Positions 16,713 through 25,782 of a DNA stretch of 64,000 nt are shown here, piece by piece. The position numbers and the translations under genes are program-made. The stretch is from positions 186,001 to 250,000 of the forward strand of contig JACPOQ010000046.1 of the NCBI GenBank assembly GCA_016191435.1, given 5' to 3'. A model generated the notes under the pieces. It had not been told where the DNA came from and did no database searches. It was given only the letters and a program-made list of their open reading frames with translations. The DNA comes from Chloroflexota bacterium (GTDB taxonomy: Bacteria > Chloroflexota > Dehalococcoidia > Tepidiformales > Tepidiformaceae). Position 1 is the stretch's first letter, and every line of letters begins with the position of its first letter.

Positions 16713-17774
16713 CTACGGTTTCACCGTCGGCCGCGGCGTGGGTGTCGGGATGCGCGGCGTGCGCGTGGGCGTGGCCGTCGCCGTCGGGACCGGGGTTGGG
16801 GGGGCCGGTGTCGCCGTTGCCGCGGGAATCGGCGTGGAAGTGGCGCCCGGGACGGGCGTGCTCCCCGCGGGCTCCGGCGTGGCCGTGCTGTCCGGTTTCG
16901 GTGTCGGCGTCTTCGATGGCGCCGGCGTCGGGCTTGCCGGTCCGGGCGTCGGCTCGTTCGGGGTGGGCTGGAGCAGCGCCGGCGCCGGGTCTACCGGGAC
17001 GCCGTTGAAGCGCAGCTCCAGGTGGAGAAAATCCGTGACCTCGCCGAGCGCCGTCTGGCCTGCCTCCGTCCGGTCGCCAGCCCGCACGCTGATGGCAGAC
17101 ATGTGTGCGAGCACCGCACGCCAGCCGATACCGCAATCGATCACGAGGTAATCGCCGAGGGCCGCTGACCTGGCGATGGCGGCGACCGGCCCTTCGCATG
17201 GGGACACCACGGCGAATCTGGCGCCGCTGACCGCACGCAGGTCGATGCCGGCGTGCACGAAGCCATCCCCGCGCGGCGTGCCGAACACGTCGGCGATACG
17301 CAGCGCCACCGTCGCTGGCGGCAGGATGGAGATGCGGGACGCGGCGTTCAACTCCGGGATCGGCCCTTCGATCGCGCCTTCCGGCGTATCCCCTGCGAGC
17401 GCGAGCGATTCAGGCGTGCTGGGCGTGGCCGTGGCGGTGGCGCGTGGAGCAGCGGTCCGGTTCGCGGCCGGTTGGCCGCCCGAAGATGCCGTCGGCGTGG
17501 GGTTGCTATCATTGGCTGCTGCCGCAGGCGTTCCACCACCTGAACCGCCGCCCGAGCTCGCAACCACGCCCACCACCGCGAGGATAGCCAGCACGGTGCC
17601 GCCGCCAATGAGCAGCCACGGCCATCGCGCCCGCCCCGCGCCATCGCGCTCGCCGGGCCCGTCATCCAGCAGGTACGGCATGCGGTAAGGGGTGGCCCGC
17701 ACCTCGCGGTAGCGGCTAGGCGGCGCCTCAACCTGCTCGTCCCCATCGTTGGCGCCGCGTTCGTCTCGTTCCAT
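16713..17774 (-). CDS. Degenerate M23-domain membrane protein with Pro/Thr tail
   Basis: 353 residues. Cytoplasmic N-terminus of about 50 residues, a transmembrane segment at 52-72, a Thr/Pro linker, then an M23 fold (H174 and D178 in HAGID; H224 in AHMS). The usual HxH is F249-L-H251, so a catalytic His has become Phe while the three zinc ligands remain. It may bind peptidoglycan without cutting, like EnvC-type regulators. The tail from about 268 is TPTP-rich. An in-frame ATG at 17819 is an alternative start. Confidence 0.82.
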   Translation of the reverse strand: MERDERGANDGDEQVEAPPSRYREVRATPYRMPYLLDDGPGERDGAGRARWPWLLIGGGTVLAILAVVGVVASSGGGSGGGTPAAAANDSNPTPTASSGGQPAANRTAAPRATATATPSTPESLALAGDTPEGAIEGPIPELNAASRISILPPATVALRIADVFGTPRGDGFVHAGIDLRAVSGARFAVVSPCEGPVAAIARSAALGDYLVIDCGIGWRAVLAHMSAISVRAGDRTEAGQTALGEVTDFLHLELRFNGVPVDPAPALLQPTPNEPTPGPASPTPAPSKTPTPKPDSTATPEPAGSTPVPGATSTPIPAATATPAPPTPVPTATATPTRTPRIPTPTPRPTVKP

Positions 17775-17882
17775 CTGTACCCTGCCCTGCCTCGCCTGCC
17801 ACCGCCCGTGTCGCGGCATCGCCGCCTACCATCTAAGTCGGCGCTCCCCGGCCCCACCTGAAGTTCCGCAAACCCCTACGGG

Positions 17883-17903
17883 CTATTGGGCGTTGGCCAT
17901 TGG
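17883..17903. repeat. Heptamer array, three units (CTATTGG, GCGTTGG, CCATTGG)
   Basis: The reverse complement reads as the CCAATGG/CCAACGC-type heptads seen at 18007, 28652 and 29569. Confidence 0.6.
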
Positions 17904-18006
17904 CCGGAACGCTCGCTGTGGGACGCTCAGGGGCGCCGCGGTGGACTGAACGGTGGCTGGCGGCGCGGACGGCAATCGGCGGCCGCCGGGGGAGCGCTGC
18001 TTTCCT

Positions 18007-18034
18007 GCCAACGGCCAACAGCCAACGCCCAATG
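18007..18034. repeat. Heptamer array, four units (GCCAACG type)
   Basis: GCCAACG, GCCAACA, GCCAACG, CCCAATG. Same family as 2749, 28652 and 29569. Confidence 0.75.
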
Positions 18035-18131
18035 CCCCCTCTGACTACCGGCAAGCCAAACGCGGGGGTAGAATCCGCGAGCACATTCGAAGGCGGCCGC
18101 CCCTCCCGTCCTTCCCTTTACGGAGTCGTCA

Positions 18132-19703
18132 TTGAACACCATTGAGTTCCTGCAGATCTCGTCGGCGGTGGTCCCCGACCGCGAAGCCCTCGTCGAGGTC
18201 GGCGGAAACGGCAAGCGGATCACCTACATGGACATGTACCCGCTCGTCGTGAAGCTCGCCAACGCGCTCACCGGGCTTGGCATCGAACGCGGCCAGAAGG
18301 TCGCCGTGATGTCCGTCAACAGCGCCGACTACGTCCTCACCTACTACGCCTGCGCCATGCTCGGCGTCACCTTCGTGCCCCTGAACTATCGCGCGAAAGA
18401 CGAGGAGCTCGCGCACATGCTCAACGTGAGCCAGTGCCAGGCCATCTTCGTCTCCGACCGCTACATGGAGCTGCTGGACCGCATCCGGCCGTCACTCACG
18501 CACACCCAGAGCTTCATCGCCTACAACGGCCGCCAGTCCGGTTACCTCGGCTACGACGATCTCATCGCCAGCGCCGGCGACGACGAGCCGTGGGTCGAAA
18601 TCGATGACCACGACGCCACCATCCTGATGTTCACAAGCGGCACCACCGCCCTCCCCAAGGGCGTGCAGCTCACCTACCAGGACATGACCGTCTACGTCAC
18701 CAACCAGCAGCCCGCCGACCCCGAGATCCACGACAAGCTGCTCGTTTCCGCCCCGTTCTTCCATATCGCCGGCGCCACCGCGATGATGCTCGCCATCTGG
18801 AGCGGCCGCACCCTCGTCATCCTCCCCACCTTCACCCCCGAACTTTGGCTCGAAGCGGTCCACCAGGAAAAGGCCACCCACGCCTTCGTCGTGCCCACGA
18901 TGCTCAAGCGCATCATGGAAGTGCCGAACTTCGACAACTACGACATCACCTCCATGCGCTCGATCACCTACGGGGCCGCACCGATGCCCTACGAAGTCGT
19001 CCGCCGCGCCTGCGATATCTTCCCGCCGAAGGGCTGCGGCCTGATCAACGCCTACGGCCAGACCGAGTCCACCTCGACCCTCACCTTCCTTGGCCCCGAA
19101 GACCATGACCTCAGCACCGACCTCGAGAACAAGGAGCGCCGCCTCCGTTCCGTCGGCAAGTCCATGCCCGATGTCGAGATCGGCATCATGGACGAACGCA
19201 ACCGCCTGCTCCCGGCCGGCGAGGAGGGTGAAATCTGCGTCCGCTCGGACCGCGTCATGAAGGGCTACTACAAGCAGGAAGACGCCACCAGTTCCGCGAT
19301 CATCGATGGCTGGCTACACACCGGCGATGTCGGCAAGGTCGATGAAGGCGGCTACCTCTTCATCACCGGCCGCAAGAAGGACCTCATCATCCGCGGCGGC
19401 GAAAACATCTCGCCCGGCGAGATCGAGAACACGCTCGAAGGCCACCCGGCCGTAGAGGAGGCCGCCGTGATCGGCGTCCCCGACCCCGATTGGGGCGAGG
19501 TCGTGAAAGCGGTGCTCGTGCTCAAGCCCGGCCAGAGCGCCACGCCGCAGGAGATCATCGAGTACTGCAAGGCGCGCCTCGCCTCGTTCAAGGCTCCCCA
19601 GTACGTCGCGATCGTCCACGAGCTCCCGCGCAACGCCCTCGGCAAGGTCCTCAAGAACGACCTCCGCAAGGCCTACGGCACCGCCACCAACGACGTCCCG
19701 TAG
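18132..19703 (+). CDS. Long-chain-fatty-acid/acyl-CoA ligase (AMP-dependent)
   Basis: 523 residues, ANL superfamily; activates a carboxylic acid to its CoA thioester through an acyl-AMP. Motifs in order: MFTSGTTALPKGVQ (P-loop-like), NAYGQTESTSTL, GWLHTGDVG, KKDLIIRGGENISPGEIE and the catalytic Lys region NALGKVLKNDLR near the C-terminus. The start is TTG at 18132 with GGAG eight bases upstream; no ATG is available in frame near it. It lies ahead of an LLM oxidoreductase on the same strand. Confidence 0.92.
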   Translation: MNTIEFLQISSAVVPDREALVEVGGNGKRITYMDMYPLVVKLANALTGLGIERGQKVAVMSVNSADYVLTYYACAMLGVTFVPLNYRAKDEELAHMLNVSQCQAIFVSDRYMELLDRIRPSLTHTQSFIAYNGRQSGYLGYDDLIASAGDDEPWVEIDDHDATILMFTSGTTALPKGVQLTYQDMTVYVTNQQPADPEIHDKLLVSAPFFHIAGATAMMLAIWSGRTLVILPTFTPELWLEAVHQEKATHAFVVPTMLKRIMEVPNFDNYDITSMRSITYGAAPMPYEVVRRACDIFPPKGCGLINAYGQTESTSTLTFLGPEDHDLSTDLENKERRLRSVGKSMPDVEIGIMDERNRLLPAGEEGEICVRSDRVMKGYYKQEDATSSAIIDGWLHTGDVGKVDEGGYLFITGRKKDLIIRGGENISPGEIENTLEGHPAVEEAAVIGVPDPDWGEVVKAVLVLKPGQSATPQEIIEYCKARLASFKAPQYVAIVHELPRNALGKVLKNDLRKAYGTATNDVP

Positions 19704-19873
19704 CGCGAACCAAAACGAGTCGGAGCCGTCCGTCGGAGCCGCGACCGGTACCGAGACGTTGAGCCAGCCCCCGTCCATTCGGGGACGCGCAAGGACCACC
19801 CGCGACCCCGTTGCCAGCGTCACGCGACTCGGCCATGCTGGGCTTGCCCGGCGCCTCGCCGGCGGAGGGTCAC

Positions 19874-20998
19874 ATGCACGTCGGATTTGGGCCGCTGTTC
19901 CAGAACCCCGAGAACGAGCTCTCGGACCTCGAGGTCTACCAGCAGGAGCTGCGGCTCGCCGACCTCGCCGAACCCCTCGGCTTCGATTCCGTCTGGTCGG
20001 TCGAACACCACTTCACCGATTACACCATGTGCCCGGATGTCATCCAGTTCCTTTCGTACATGGCCGGCCGCACCACGCGCCTGAAGCTCGGCTCGATGGT
20101 CGTCGTCCTCCCCTGGCACGACCCTGTGCGCGTCGCCGAACAGGTGGCGATGCTCGATAACATGTCCGGCGGCCGCATGATCCTCGGTGTCGGCCGTGGC
20201 CTCGGGCGCGTCGAGTTCGGCGGCTTCCGCGTCGATATGAACGAATCCCGCGCGCGCTTCGACGAGTACGCCGCCCTGATCCTCACGGGCCTCGAACGAG
20301 GCTACCTCGAGTTCGAGGGCGAGTTCATCCGGCAGCCGCGCCGCGATATCCGCCCCGCGCCGTTCCGTTCCTTCAAGGGCCGCACGTTCGCCGCCGCCGT
20401 CTCCCCCGATTCGATCCCTGTCGCGGCCCGCATCGGCGCCGGCCTCCTCGTCATCCCCCAGAAGCCCTGGCCGGATGTCGCGAAGGACTTCGAGCTCTAC
20501 AGGCAGGTCTGGTCCGAGACGTGGGCAACGCCGCCGGCGAAGCCCCTCATGGGCGGCTTCTGCTTCGTCGACCGCGACCCCGCGCGCGCGAAAGACATGG
20601 CCCTGCGGTACATCGGCCGCTACTACCACACCGTCATGAAGCACTACGAGATGACCGCCGGCCACTTCGCCGAGACGAAGGGCTACGAGTACTACTCCAA
20701 GCTGCACAAGTACATCGACCGCCACGGCAAGGACGGCGCCGCCGAGGCGTTTGCGGACCTCATGCCCTGGGGCACCCCGGACCAGGTGCTCGAAAAGCTC
20801 CACACCATCCGCGGCGTCATCGACATGAAAGGCATGATGTGCCACTTCGCCTACGCCGGCATGCCGTACACGGAGGCCGAGCGCAACATGCGCCTCTGGG
20901 CCGAAGCCGTCCTCCCCGAGCTAAAGCGCTGGGACACGGAACCCTTCGCCGAACCCGCGCCCCTATCCCTTGGCCGTGAACCCGTGCTCGCCACGTAG
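19874..20998 (+). CDS. LLM-class flavin/F420-dependent oxidoreductase
   Basis: 374 residues. MHVGFGPLFQ start, SVWSVEHHFTDY near 37, LGSMVVVLPWHDPVRVAEQVAMLD near 70-95 and GRMILGVGRGLGRVEF: standard bacterial-luciferase family core. GTPDQVLEKLHTIR is the late conserved loop. GGAGGG lies four bases before the ATG, which rules out longer starts. It is distantly related to the LLM gene at 5966. It is 170 bases behind the acyl-CoA ligase, so co-transcription is likely; substrate unknown. Confidence 0.87.
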   Translation: MHVGFGPLFQNPENELSDLEVYQQELRLADLAEPLGFDSVWSVEHHFTDYTMCPDVIQFLSYMAGRTTRLKLGSMVVVLPWHDPVRVAEQVAMLDNMSGGRMILGVGRGLGRVEFGGFRVDMNESRARFDEYAALILTGLERGYLEFEGEFIRQPRRDIRPAPFRSFKGRTFAAAVSPDSIPVAARIGAGLLVIPQKPWPDVAKDFELYRQVWSETWATPPAKPLMGGFCFVDRDPARAKDMALRYIGRYYHTVMKHYEMTAGHFAETKGYEYYSKLHKYIDRHGKDGAAEAFADLMPWGTPDQVLEKLHTIRGVIDMKGMMCHFAYAGMPYTEAERNMRLWAEAVLPELKRWDTEPFAEPAPLSLGREPVLAT

Positions 20999-21227
20999 CC
21001 AGCGCCCGGGCACGCCAATCCGCACGGCCCGCGGCTTTGAGTTTCGCCCGTCTTGGACTACTCCCGGACGATCGTGTGACCAACCTGCCGGATCGGACAT
21101 GCGCGCCCGTTATCGACGCCTACTCCGCTGGTGCAAAACCCTCTGCTCCTCTCAGCAACCGGACGCCCGCGCCGCGTGGAACTGCCGCACCGAGATGGAC
21201 ACCCTGGCGCGGCAAACGCCACGCCAC

Positions 21228-21247
21228 ATGGTAAGATTCCTACCATG
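21228..21247 (+). promoter_or_regulatory. Palindromic operator over the vapB start codon
   Basis: Perfect 7-6-7 inverted repeat, CATGGTA-AGATTC-TACCATG. The right arm contains the vapB ATG, and the left arm plus loop contain TAAGAT, a -10-like hexamer six bases before that ATG. This fits autorepression by the VapB-VapC complex at a leaderless promoter. Confidence 0.65.
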
Positions 21248-21517
21248 AAAACCACCATCGATTCCGCCGGGCGCATCGTAATCCCCAAAAAGCTTCGCGA
21301 CGAAGCCGGCTTTCAGGCCGGGATGGAGCTCGACGTGCGCTATTGCCATGGGCTGATCGAGGTTGAGGCGACGGAGGTCCCGTACCGGATCGAAGATCGT
21401 GACGGCTGGCTCGTCATCGTGGCGCCCGAGGGCACGCCGAAAGTCACCAACGAGGAGCTCGAAGCGGCGATCACCAGCCTCCGCGAGAGGCGGGGGATCG
21501 ATGGCTTCGACGACTGA
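21245..21517 (+). CDS. vapB: AbrB/MazE-type antitoxin (VapB-like)
   Basis: 90 residues. The N-terminal 45 residues are a swapped-hairpin AbrB DNA-binding domain (TIDSAGRIVIPKKLRDEAGF, then LDVRY). The C-terminal half is the acidic, toxin-wrapping part (NEELEAAITSLRER). Its stop overlaps the toxin ATG by one base (TGATG). No Shine-Dalgarno; the start codon lies inside the palindromic operator. Confidence 0.9.
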   Translation: MKTTIDSAGRIVIPKKLRDEAGFQAGMELDVRYCHGLIEVEATEVPYRIEDRDGWLVIVAPEGTPKVTNEELEAAITSLRERRGIDGFDD

Positions 21518-21978
21518 TGCGTGCGTTCATGCCCGATTCGAATGTCATGATCAAGGCTCTCGCCGATTGGCAGGCCGACCACGAGCTCGCGCGCGCCGAG
21601 ATTGAGGGCCGCCTGCGGGCCGGAGAAGCTATGGTGCTCGCCGGCCACGCGGTCCTCGAGGCGTTCTCGGTGCTCACACGCATACCTGCGCCCTATCGCA
21701 TTCCTCCTGCGGTCGCCCTTCGAGCCCTCCGCGGGAACTACCTCGATCGGGGCGCTCTCGTCTCGCTCAATGCGGAGGCGTATCCCACTCTGCTGGCGGA
21801 CCTCGGCGCCCAGGGTGTCGCAGGTGGCCGCACGTATGACGCGTTGATAGCACGGTGCGCGGAATCAGCCGCGGTCGATGTGCTCGTCACGTTCAACGCC
21901 CGTCACTTCGAGGGCCTCCTGCGCACGGTCGCAATTCATCGACCGGGAGACGCGCAGCATCGGCGCGACGAGGCGTAA
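21517..21978 (+). CDS. vapC: PIN-domain ribonuclease toxin (VapC-like)
   Basis: 153 residues. PIN nuclease acidic residues: D7 in MPDSNVMIK, E48 in VLEAFSVLTR, D108 in RTYDALIA, with N127 in TFNARHF replacing the usual fourth Asp-type residue. VapC proteins cut tRNA or 23S rRNA; target here unknown. It is translated by coupling to vapB. Confidence 0.9.
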   Translation: MRAFMPDSNVMIKALADWQADHELARAEIEGRLRAGEAMVLAGHAVLEAFSVLTRIPAPYRIPPAVALRALRGNYLDRGALVSLNAEAYPTLLADLGAQGVAGGRTYDALIARCAESAAVDVLVTFNARHFEGLLRTVAIHRPGDAQHRRDEA

Positions 21979-22176
21979 CCGCCTCCTCGGCCAGGCCCTC
22001 GCGAAGTACGGCGCCATGCGCCAGGAAGAGTACCGCGAGGCGAGCAAGCAGCTCCTCGGCGCCCGGGACGTCGCTCGTTCGCACCCAATCCCTTGCTCCA
22101 GTAGGATGCGGCCAATCGGGTCCGTGCGCCCCGCGCGCGGCGCCCTTCCCACCTGCCGCAAGGGACGGAACCACGC

Positions 22177-24468
22177 ATGACCAGCCTCCCCCACAGCGAC
22201 CGCCCCGCCGCTGAGAAGCCGCGCCGCTCTCGCCCCACGCGCTTCCGGGCGAGCATCGGTGGACTTATCATCCCCGTCGCCGCCCTCGCCGGCATCTCCG
22301 CGTTCGAAACCGTCCGCACCGGCAGTGCCCAGCGCGAAGTCTTCTTCAACATCAGCGCGCCCGTCGTCATGTACTTCATTTTCGCCGCCGCGGTCGCCGT
22401 GATTGCCGGCGCCTTCGTGCAGCGCCTGCGCGTCTGGCGGCTGGGCAAGCCCCAGGGCGTCTTCGATAACGTCGGCGCGCGCATCACAAACGCCATCACA
22501 ATGGGCGCCGCCACCAGCCGCGTGAAGAACGACCGCTACGCCGGCGTCATGCACTGGTGCATCTACTCCAGCTTCATCGTCCTCACGCTCGTTACGCTCA
22601 CCCTCGCGCTCGACGACTACCTGCCCCTCATCTTTGGGAGCAACGCCAGCCACGCCTTCCTCAAGGGCGGAATCTACCTGGTCTACAGCTTCATCGGCGA
22701 CCTCTTCGGTGTGATCGGCCTTATCGGCATCGCCATGGCCGTCTTCCGCCGTTGGCTCAAGCCCCCGGCGAAGCTGGCGTGGGACCGCCGGCAGGCCGAG
22801 GACGGCATCATCGTCGGCTTGCTCGGCCTCACCCTCCTCACCGGGATCATCGTCGAAGGCCTGCGCCTCCGCGGCGACGAGATCCCCGCCGGCCACGAGA
22901 ACTGGTCGCGCTGGTCGCCCGCCGGCTGGGCGGTAGCGAAGATCCTCAACGGCATGGGCGCCCAAACGGCGCTCGATATCCATCGCGGCCTCTGGTGGTT
23001 CCACGTGGTCGGCGCCTTCGTGCTCCTCAGCCTCATGGCGATGACGAAGTTCCGCCACATCCTTTTCGCCCCCCTGAACGCATTCTTCAAGCGCCCCGGA
23101 GCCGGCCCCGCCTACCTCGCCCCGATGGGTGATTTCGAAAAGCTCATGGAAGAAGGGAAGAGTCTCGGCGCCGGCAAGCTCCAGGACTTCACCTGGAAGC
23201 AGCTCTTCGATGCCGATACCTGTGTGCGCTGCGGCCGCTGCACCGATGCCTGTCCCGCCTGGGCCGCCGGCCAGCCCCTCTCGCCCATGGCCATCATCCA
23301 GGACATGAAGTCCTACATGAACCACGCCGGCCCGCTCTTGATCGCCGGGAAGGACCCGGCTGTCGCGCTCAAGAGCCGCGATGGCGACGCCCCTCCCGAG
23401 CTGATCGGCGACTACGTGAAGCCCGAGTCGCTCTGGGCCTGCCGCACCTGCATGGCCTGCGTCCAGGCCTGCCCCGTGATGATCGAACACGTCCCCTCGA
23501 TCGTGGACATGCGCCGCTACCTCGTGATGGAGAAGGCCGAAGTCCCGCCCACCGCCCAGGCTGCCCTCCAGAACATCGAACAGCGCGGTCACCCCTGGCG
23601 TGGTACGCAGTTCACCCGCACCACCTGGATCGAGCAGCTCGAGGCCGCCGGCATCAACGTCCCCATCTTCGATGGCACCCAGGAGTACCTCTACTGGGTC
23701 GGTTGCTCCGGCGCCCTCGTCGAACGCAACGTGCCCATCACCCAGGCGGTCGTGAAGCTGCTGGTCGAGTCCGGCACCAGCTTCGGCGTCCTCGGCCAGG
23801 CGGAGACCTGCAGCGGCGACCCGGCCCGCCGTCTCGGCAACGAGTTCCTCTATGCCACGCTCGCGCAGGCCAACACCGAAGCGTTCAACGAGCTGGAAGT
23901 GCGCAATGTCATCACTGCGTGCCCCCATTGCTTCAACACCTTCGCGAACGAATACCCGGACTTCGGCGGCAAGTACGCCGTTACGCACCATTCCGAATTC
24001 CTCCAGCTGCTCGTGCAGCGCGGCAAGCTCAAGCCCAGAGCCATGGAGGCCGGCGCCACCGTCACCTACCACGATTCCTGCTACCTCGGCCGCGGCAACG
24101 GCATCTACGACTCGCCACGCGAAGTGCTCGAAGCCATCCCCGGCTTGAACCTGATCGAAATGCCGCGCAACAAGAGCGGCGGCATGTGCTGCGGCGCCGG
24201 CGGCGGCAACATGTGGATGGAAGAGAAGGGCACGCGCGTCAACCACTTGCGCGCCGCCGAGGCCGCGAACACCGGCGCCAGCATCGTCGCCACGGCCTGT
24301 CCCTTCTGCATCCAGATGTTCGAAGACGGCATCCCCGCCGTGCAGCCGGACGAAGAACGGCGCAGCATCCGTGCCTTCGATATTGCCGAGCTGCTGGAAG
24401 TGAGCGTCAAGCCCGCTGCCATCAGCATCCGCGATGGCGCAGTCGAGCTCCCGCGCGGCGTGCTGTAG
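22177..24468 (+). CDS. EtfD-like membrane iron-sulfur oxidoreductase (ETF:quinone electron carrier)
   Basis: 763 residues. About six transmembrane helices occupy the first 300 residues. Two 4Fe-4S ferredoxin motifs follow: CVRCGRCTDACP (349) and CRTCMACVQACP (422). Two CCG (heterodisulfide-reductase D-like) domains complete it, with CSGDPARRLGN, the YHDSCYLGRGN segment, GMCCGAGGGNMW and ACPFC. This order matches EtfD-type proteins (mycobacterial Rv0338c and relatives) that pass electrons from acyl-CoA dehydrogenases via electron-transfer flavoprotein to menaquinone. The nearby acyl-CoA ligase, and genes further away for an acyl-CoA dehydrogenase and an enoyl-CoA hydratase, fit beta-oxidation. 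An AAGGGACGGA site precedes the ATG. Confidence 0.88.
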   Translation: MTSLPHSDRPAAEKPRRSRPTRFRASIGGLIIPVAALAGISAFETVRTGSAQREVFFNISAPVVMYFIFAAAVAVIAGAFVQRLRVWRLGKPQGVFDNVGARITNAITMGAATSRVKNDRYAGVMHWCIYSSFIVLTLVTLTLALDDYLPLIFGSNASHAFLKGGIYLVYSFIGDLFGVIGLIGIAMAVFRRWLKPPAKLAWDRRQAEDGIIVGLLGLTLLTGIIVEGLRLRGDEIPAGHENWSRWSPAGWAVAKILNGMGAQTALDIHRGLWWFHVVGAFVLLSLMAMTKFRHILFAPLNAFFKRPGAGPAYLAPMGDFEKLMEEGKSLGAGKLQDFTWKQLFDADTCVRCGRCTDACPAWAAGQPLSPMAIIQDMKSYMNHAGPLLIAGKDPAVALKSRDGDAPPELIGDYVKPESLWACRTCMACVQACPVMIEHVPSIVDMRRYLVMEKAEVPPTAQAALQNIEQRGHPWRGTQFTRTTWIEQLEAAGINVPIFDGTQEYLYWVGCSGALVERNVPITQAVVKLLVESGTSFGVLGQAETCSGDPARRLGNEFLYATLAQANTEAFNELEVRNVITACPHCFNTFANEYPDFGGKYAVTHHSEFLQLLVQRGKLKPRAMEAGATVTYHDSCYLGRGNGIYDSPREVLEAIPGLNLIEMPRNKSGGMCCGAGGGNMWMEEKGTRVNHLRAAEAANTGASIVATACPFCIQMFEDGIPAVQPDEERRSIRAFDIAELLEVSVKPAAISIRDGAVELPRGVL

Positions 24469-24500
24469 GCCCACCGGCCCGCCGCACCCCGCCGGCGCCG

Positions 24501-24506
24501 TACACT
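24501..24506 (+). promoter_or_regulatory. -10-like hexamer before an ATA codon
   Basis: TACACT followed by TTTGAA and then ATA at 24513. Spacing is the same as at the leaderless genes, but the expected ATG is ATA. This is the basis for placing the original start of the disrupted gene at 24513. Confidence 0.4.
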
Positions 24507-24512
24507 TTTGAA

Positions 24513-25260
24513 ATAGCGTTCTCGGTCTCGGATTATCGCGACCTTGTTGAGCTGCTGCTCGTGCACCCGGAGTGGCGCGCGGAGCTGCGCCCCCTGATCC
24601 TCGGCGACGAGATCCTCGGCATGCCCGCCGCCCAGGCCCGCACCGACGCCCGGATCGACGACCTGGCGCAAGCTATCCGGGATCTCGTCGCCGCCCAGGC
24701 CCGCACCGACGCTAGCATCCAGCAATTGGTCGCCGCGCAGGCACGTACAGATTCCCGCCTCGCTGAGTTGGCCGTGTCGGTTCAGGCCCTCACCACCGTC
24801 GCCGAAGCCCTCGTTTCACGGGCCAACCGGGCGGAAGGCCGTGCGGGCAACATCGAACGGCAACTCCTCGAGCTCCGGTACGAGAAGCATTACCGCAACT
24901 GGTTCGGCAAATGGCTCTGGCCTATCGCGGTCGTCGCGGTCGATGAAATGGGGTCAGCTGATGGCTGCCCTTCGAGACGGCACCGTGACACAGGCCGAAG
25001 TTGACTCGCTTCGCGATCTCGACCTGATCTTCCTGGGCAGTGATCGCGAGGCGGCTGGTGCTGAGACCGCGATCGCGCTGGAAGTCTCGTACACGATCAA
25101 CCCTGATGATGTCGAGCGTGCCGCCACGCGCGCAGACATCCTCCGCCGAGCCGGCTATCGCAGTATCCCGCTTGTGGGCGGCGATTGGTTGGCCGACGAC
25201 GCCCGGCCGCTCGCGGAGCAGTACGGTGTGCGTGTCGACCTCCGCCGGCTCTCGACGTAG
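24513..25260 (+). pseudogene. Coiled-coil plus nuclease-like protein, frameshifted and without a normal start
   Basis: The first frame encodes SVSDYRDLVELLL, then coiled-coil heptads (three LVAAQARTD-type repeats) up to about 24950. The second frame continues at QLMAALRDGTVTQAEV and ends with IALEVSYTINPDDVERA, DILRRAGYRSIPLV, an endonuclease-like fold seen in the DUF3782-like group. Removing one G from the GGGG near 24951-24954 joins the frames smoothly (VDEMGQLMAAL). The first frame has no ATG, GTG or TTG before the GTG at 24561; a codon ATA sits where the start should be. It is either a decaying gene or two sequencing errors. Confidence 0.72.
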
Positions 25261-25782
25261 GCGAACCCATGAAGAAGCGACCCCGCCGCCGCCGGACAAC
25301 GCGCCGCTGATGGTGCGCGGGCCATACAGGACCGCCCACCGAGTCGCCGCCGTCCTGCGCCGGTACCGCGGCCGGCGGCGGATCGCCGTTCAGGACCGGT
25401 GGAAGCTGGCTCACTCAGTGGCGCTGCCGCCGGCCGGTCGCGAACGAGAGCCGGGCCTGACGCGTTGCAGATTCATAACACAGTCCACGGGGCGTGCTCG
25501 GCAGTGGCACAAGTCGGCCTCCCGCCCATGGTCCGGGACCCGTTGAGGCCCGCGGTCCGGCGTGCTCCTCTTCACAGAGAACAAATCGTCGTGAAAGGCA
25601 ACACAACGCTCGCTCAACCACCTTCACGTCTGCCGCAGGCGCATTATGGTCAAGTCCAGATTCAAGCTCGCGCGCGAGCGGATGGCGATTACTCAACGTA
25701 ATCCGTCGCCGCCCCGTCGTTTCGTTGCGTGCCGGTAAAATTGTGGTTGACGTGGGTAGCGAGCAAGTTGCATCTTTCCTGT
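25261..25782. other. Non-coding stretch upstream of the structured leader
   Basis: About 520 bases with no ORF that has both a start signal and coding character. Toward its end, TTGACG at 25747 could be the -35 of a promoter for the leader RNA, with a poor CATCTT 18 bases later. Otherwise I see nothing. Confidence 0.5.

Larger units (their letters stand above)
17775..18131. other. Divergent intergenic region with two heptamer arrays
   Basis: 357 bases between divergent genes. It holds two heptamer arrays (17883-17903 and 18007-18034) in opposite polarity: TTGGCC-type on the left, GCCAACG-type on the right, so the two could pair as a long imperfect hairpin. No ORF worth calling and no clear promoter. 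Confidence 0.6.

Noticed and set aside
22016-22176. Short reading with MRQEEYREASKQLLG after vapC, possibly a HEPN-like or PaREP1-type remnant
   Set aside because: The rest of the frame is not protein-like and there is no start signal; too short to support.
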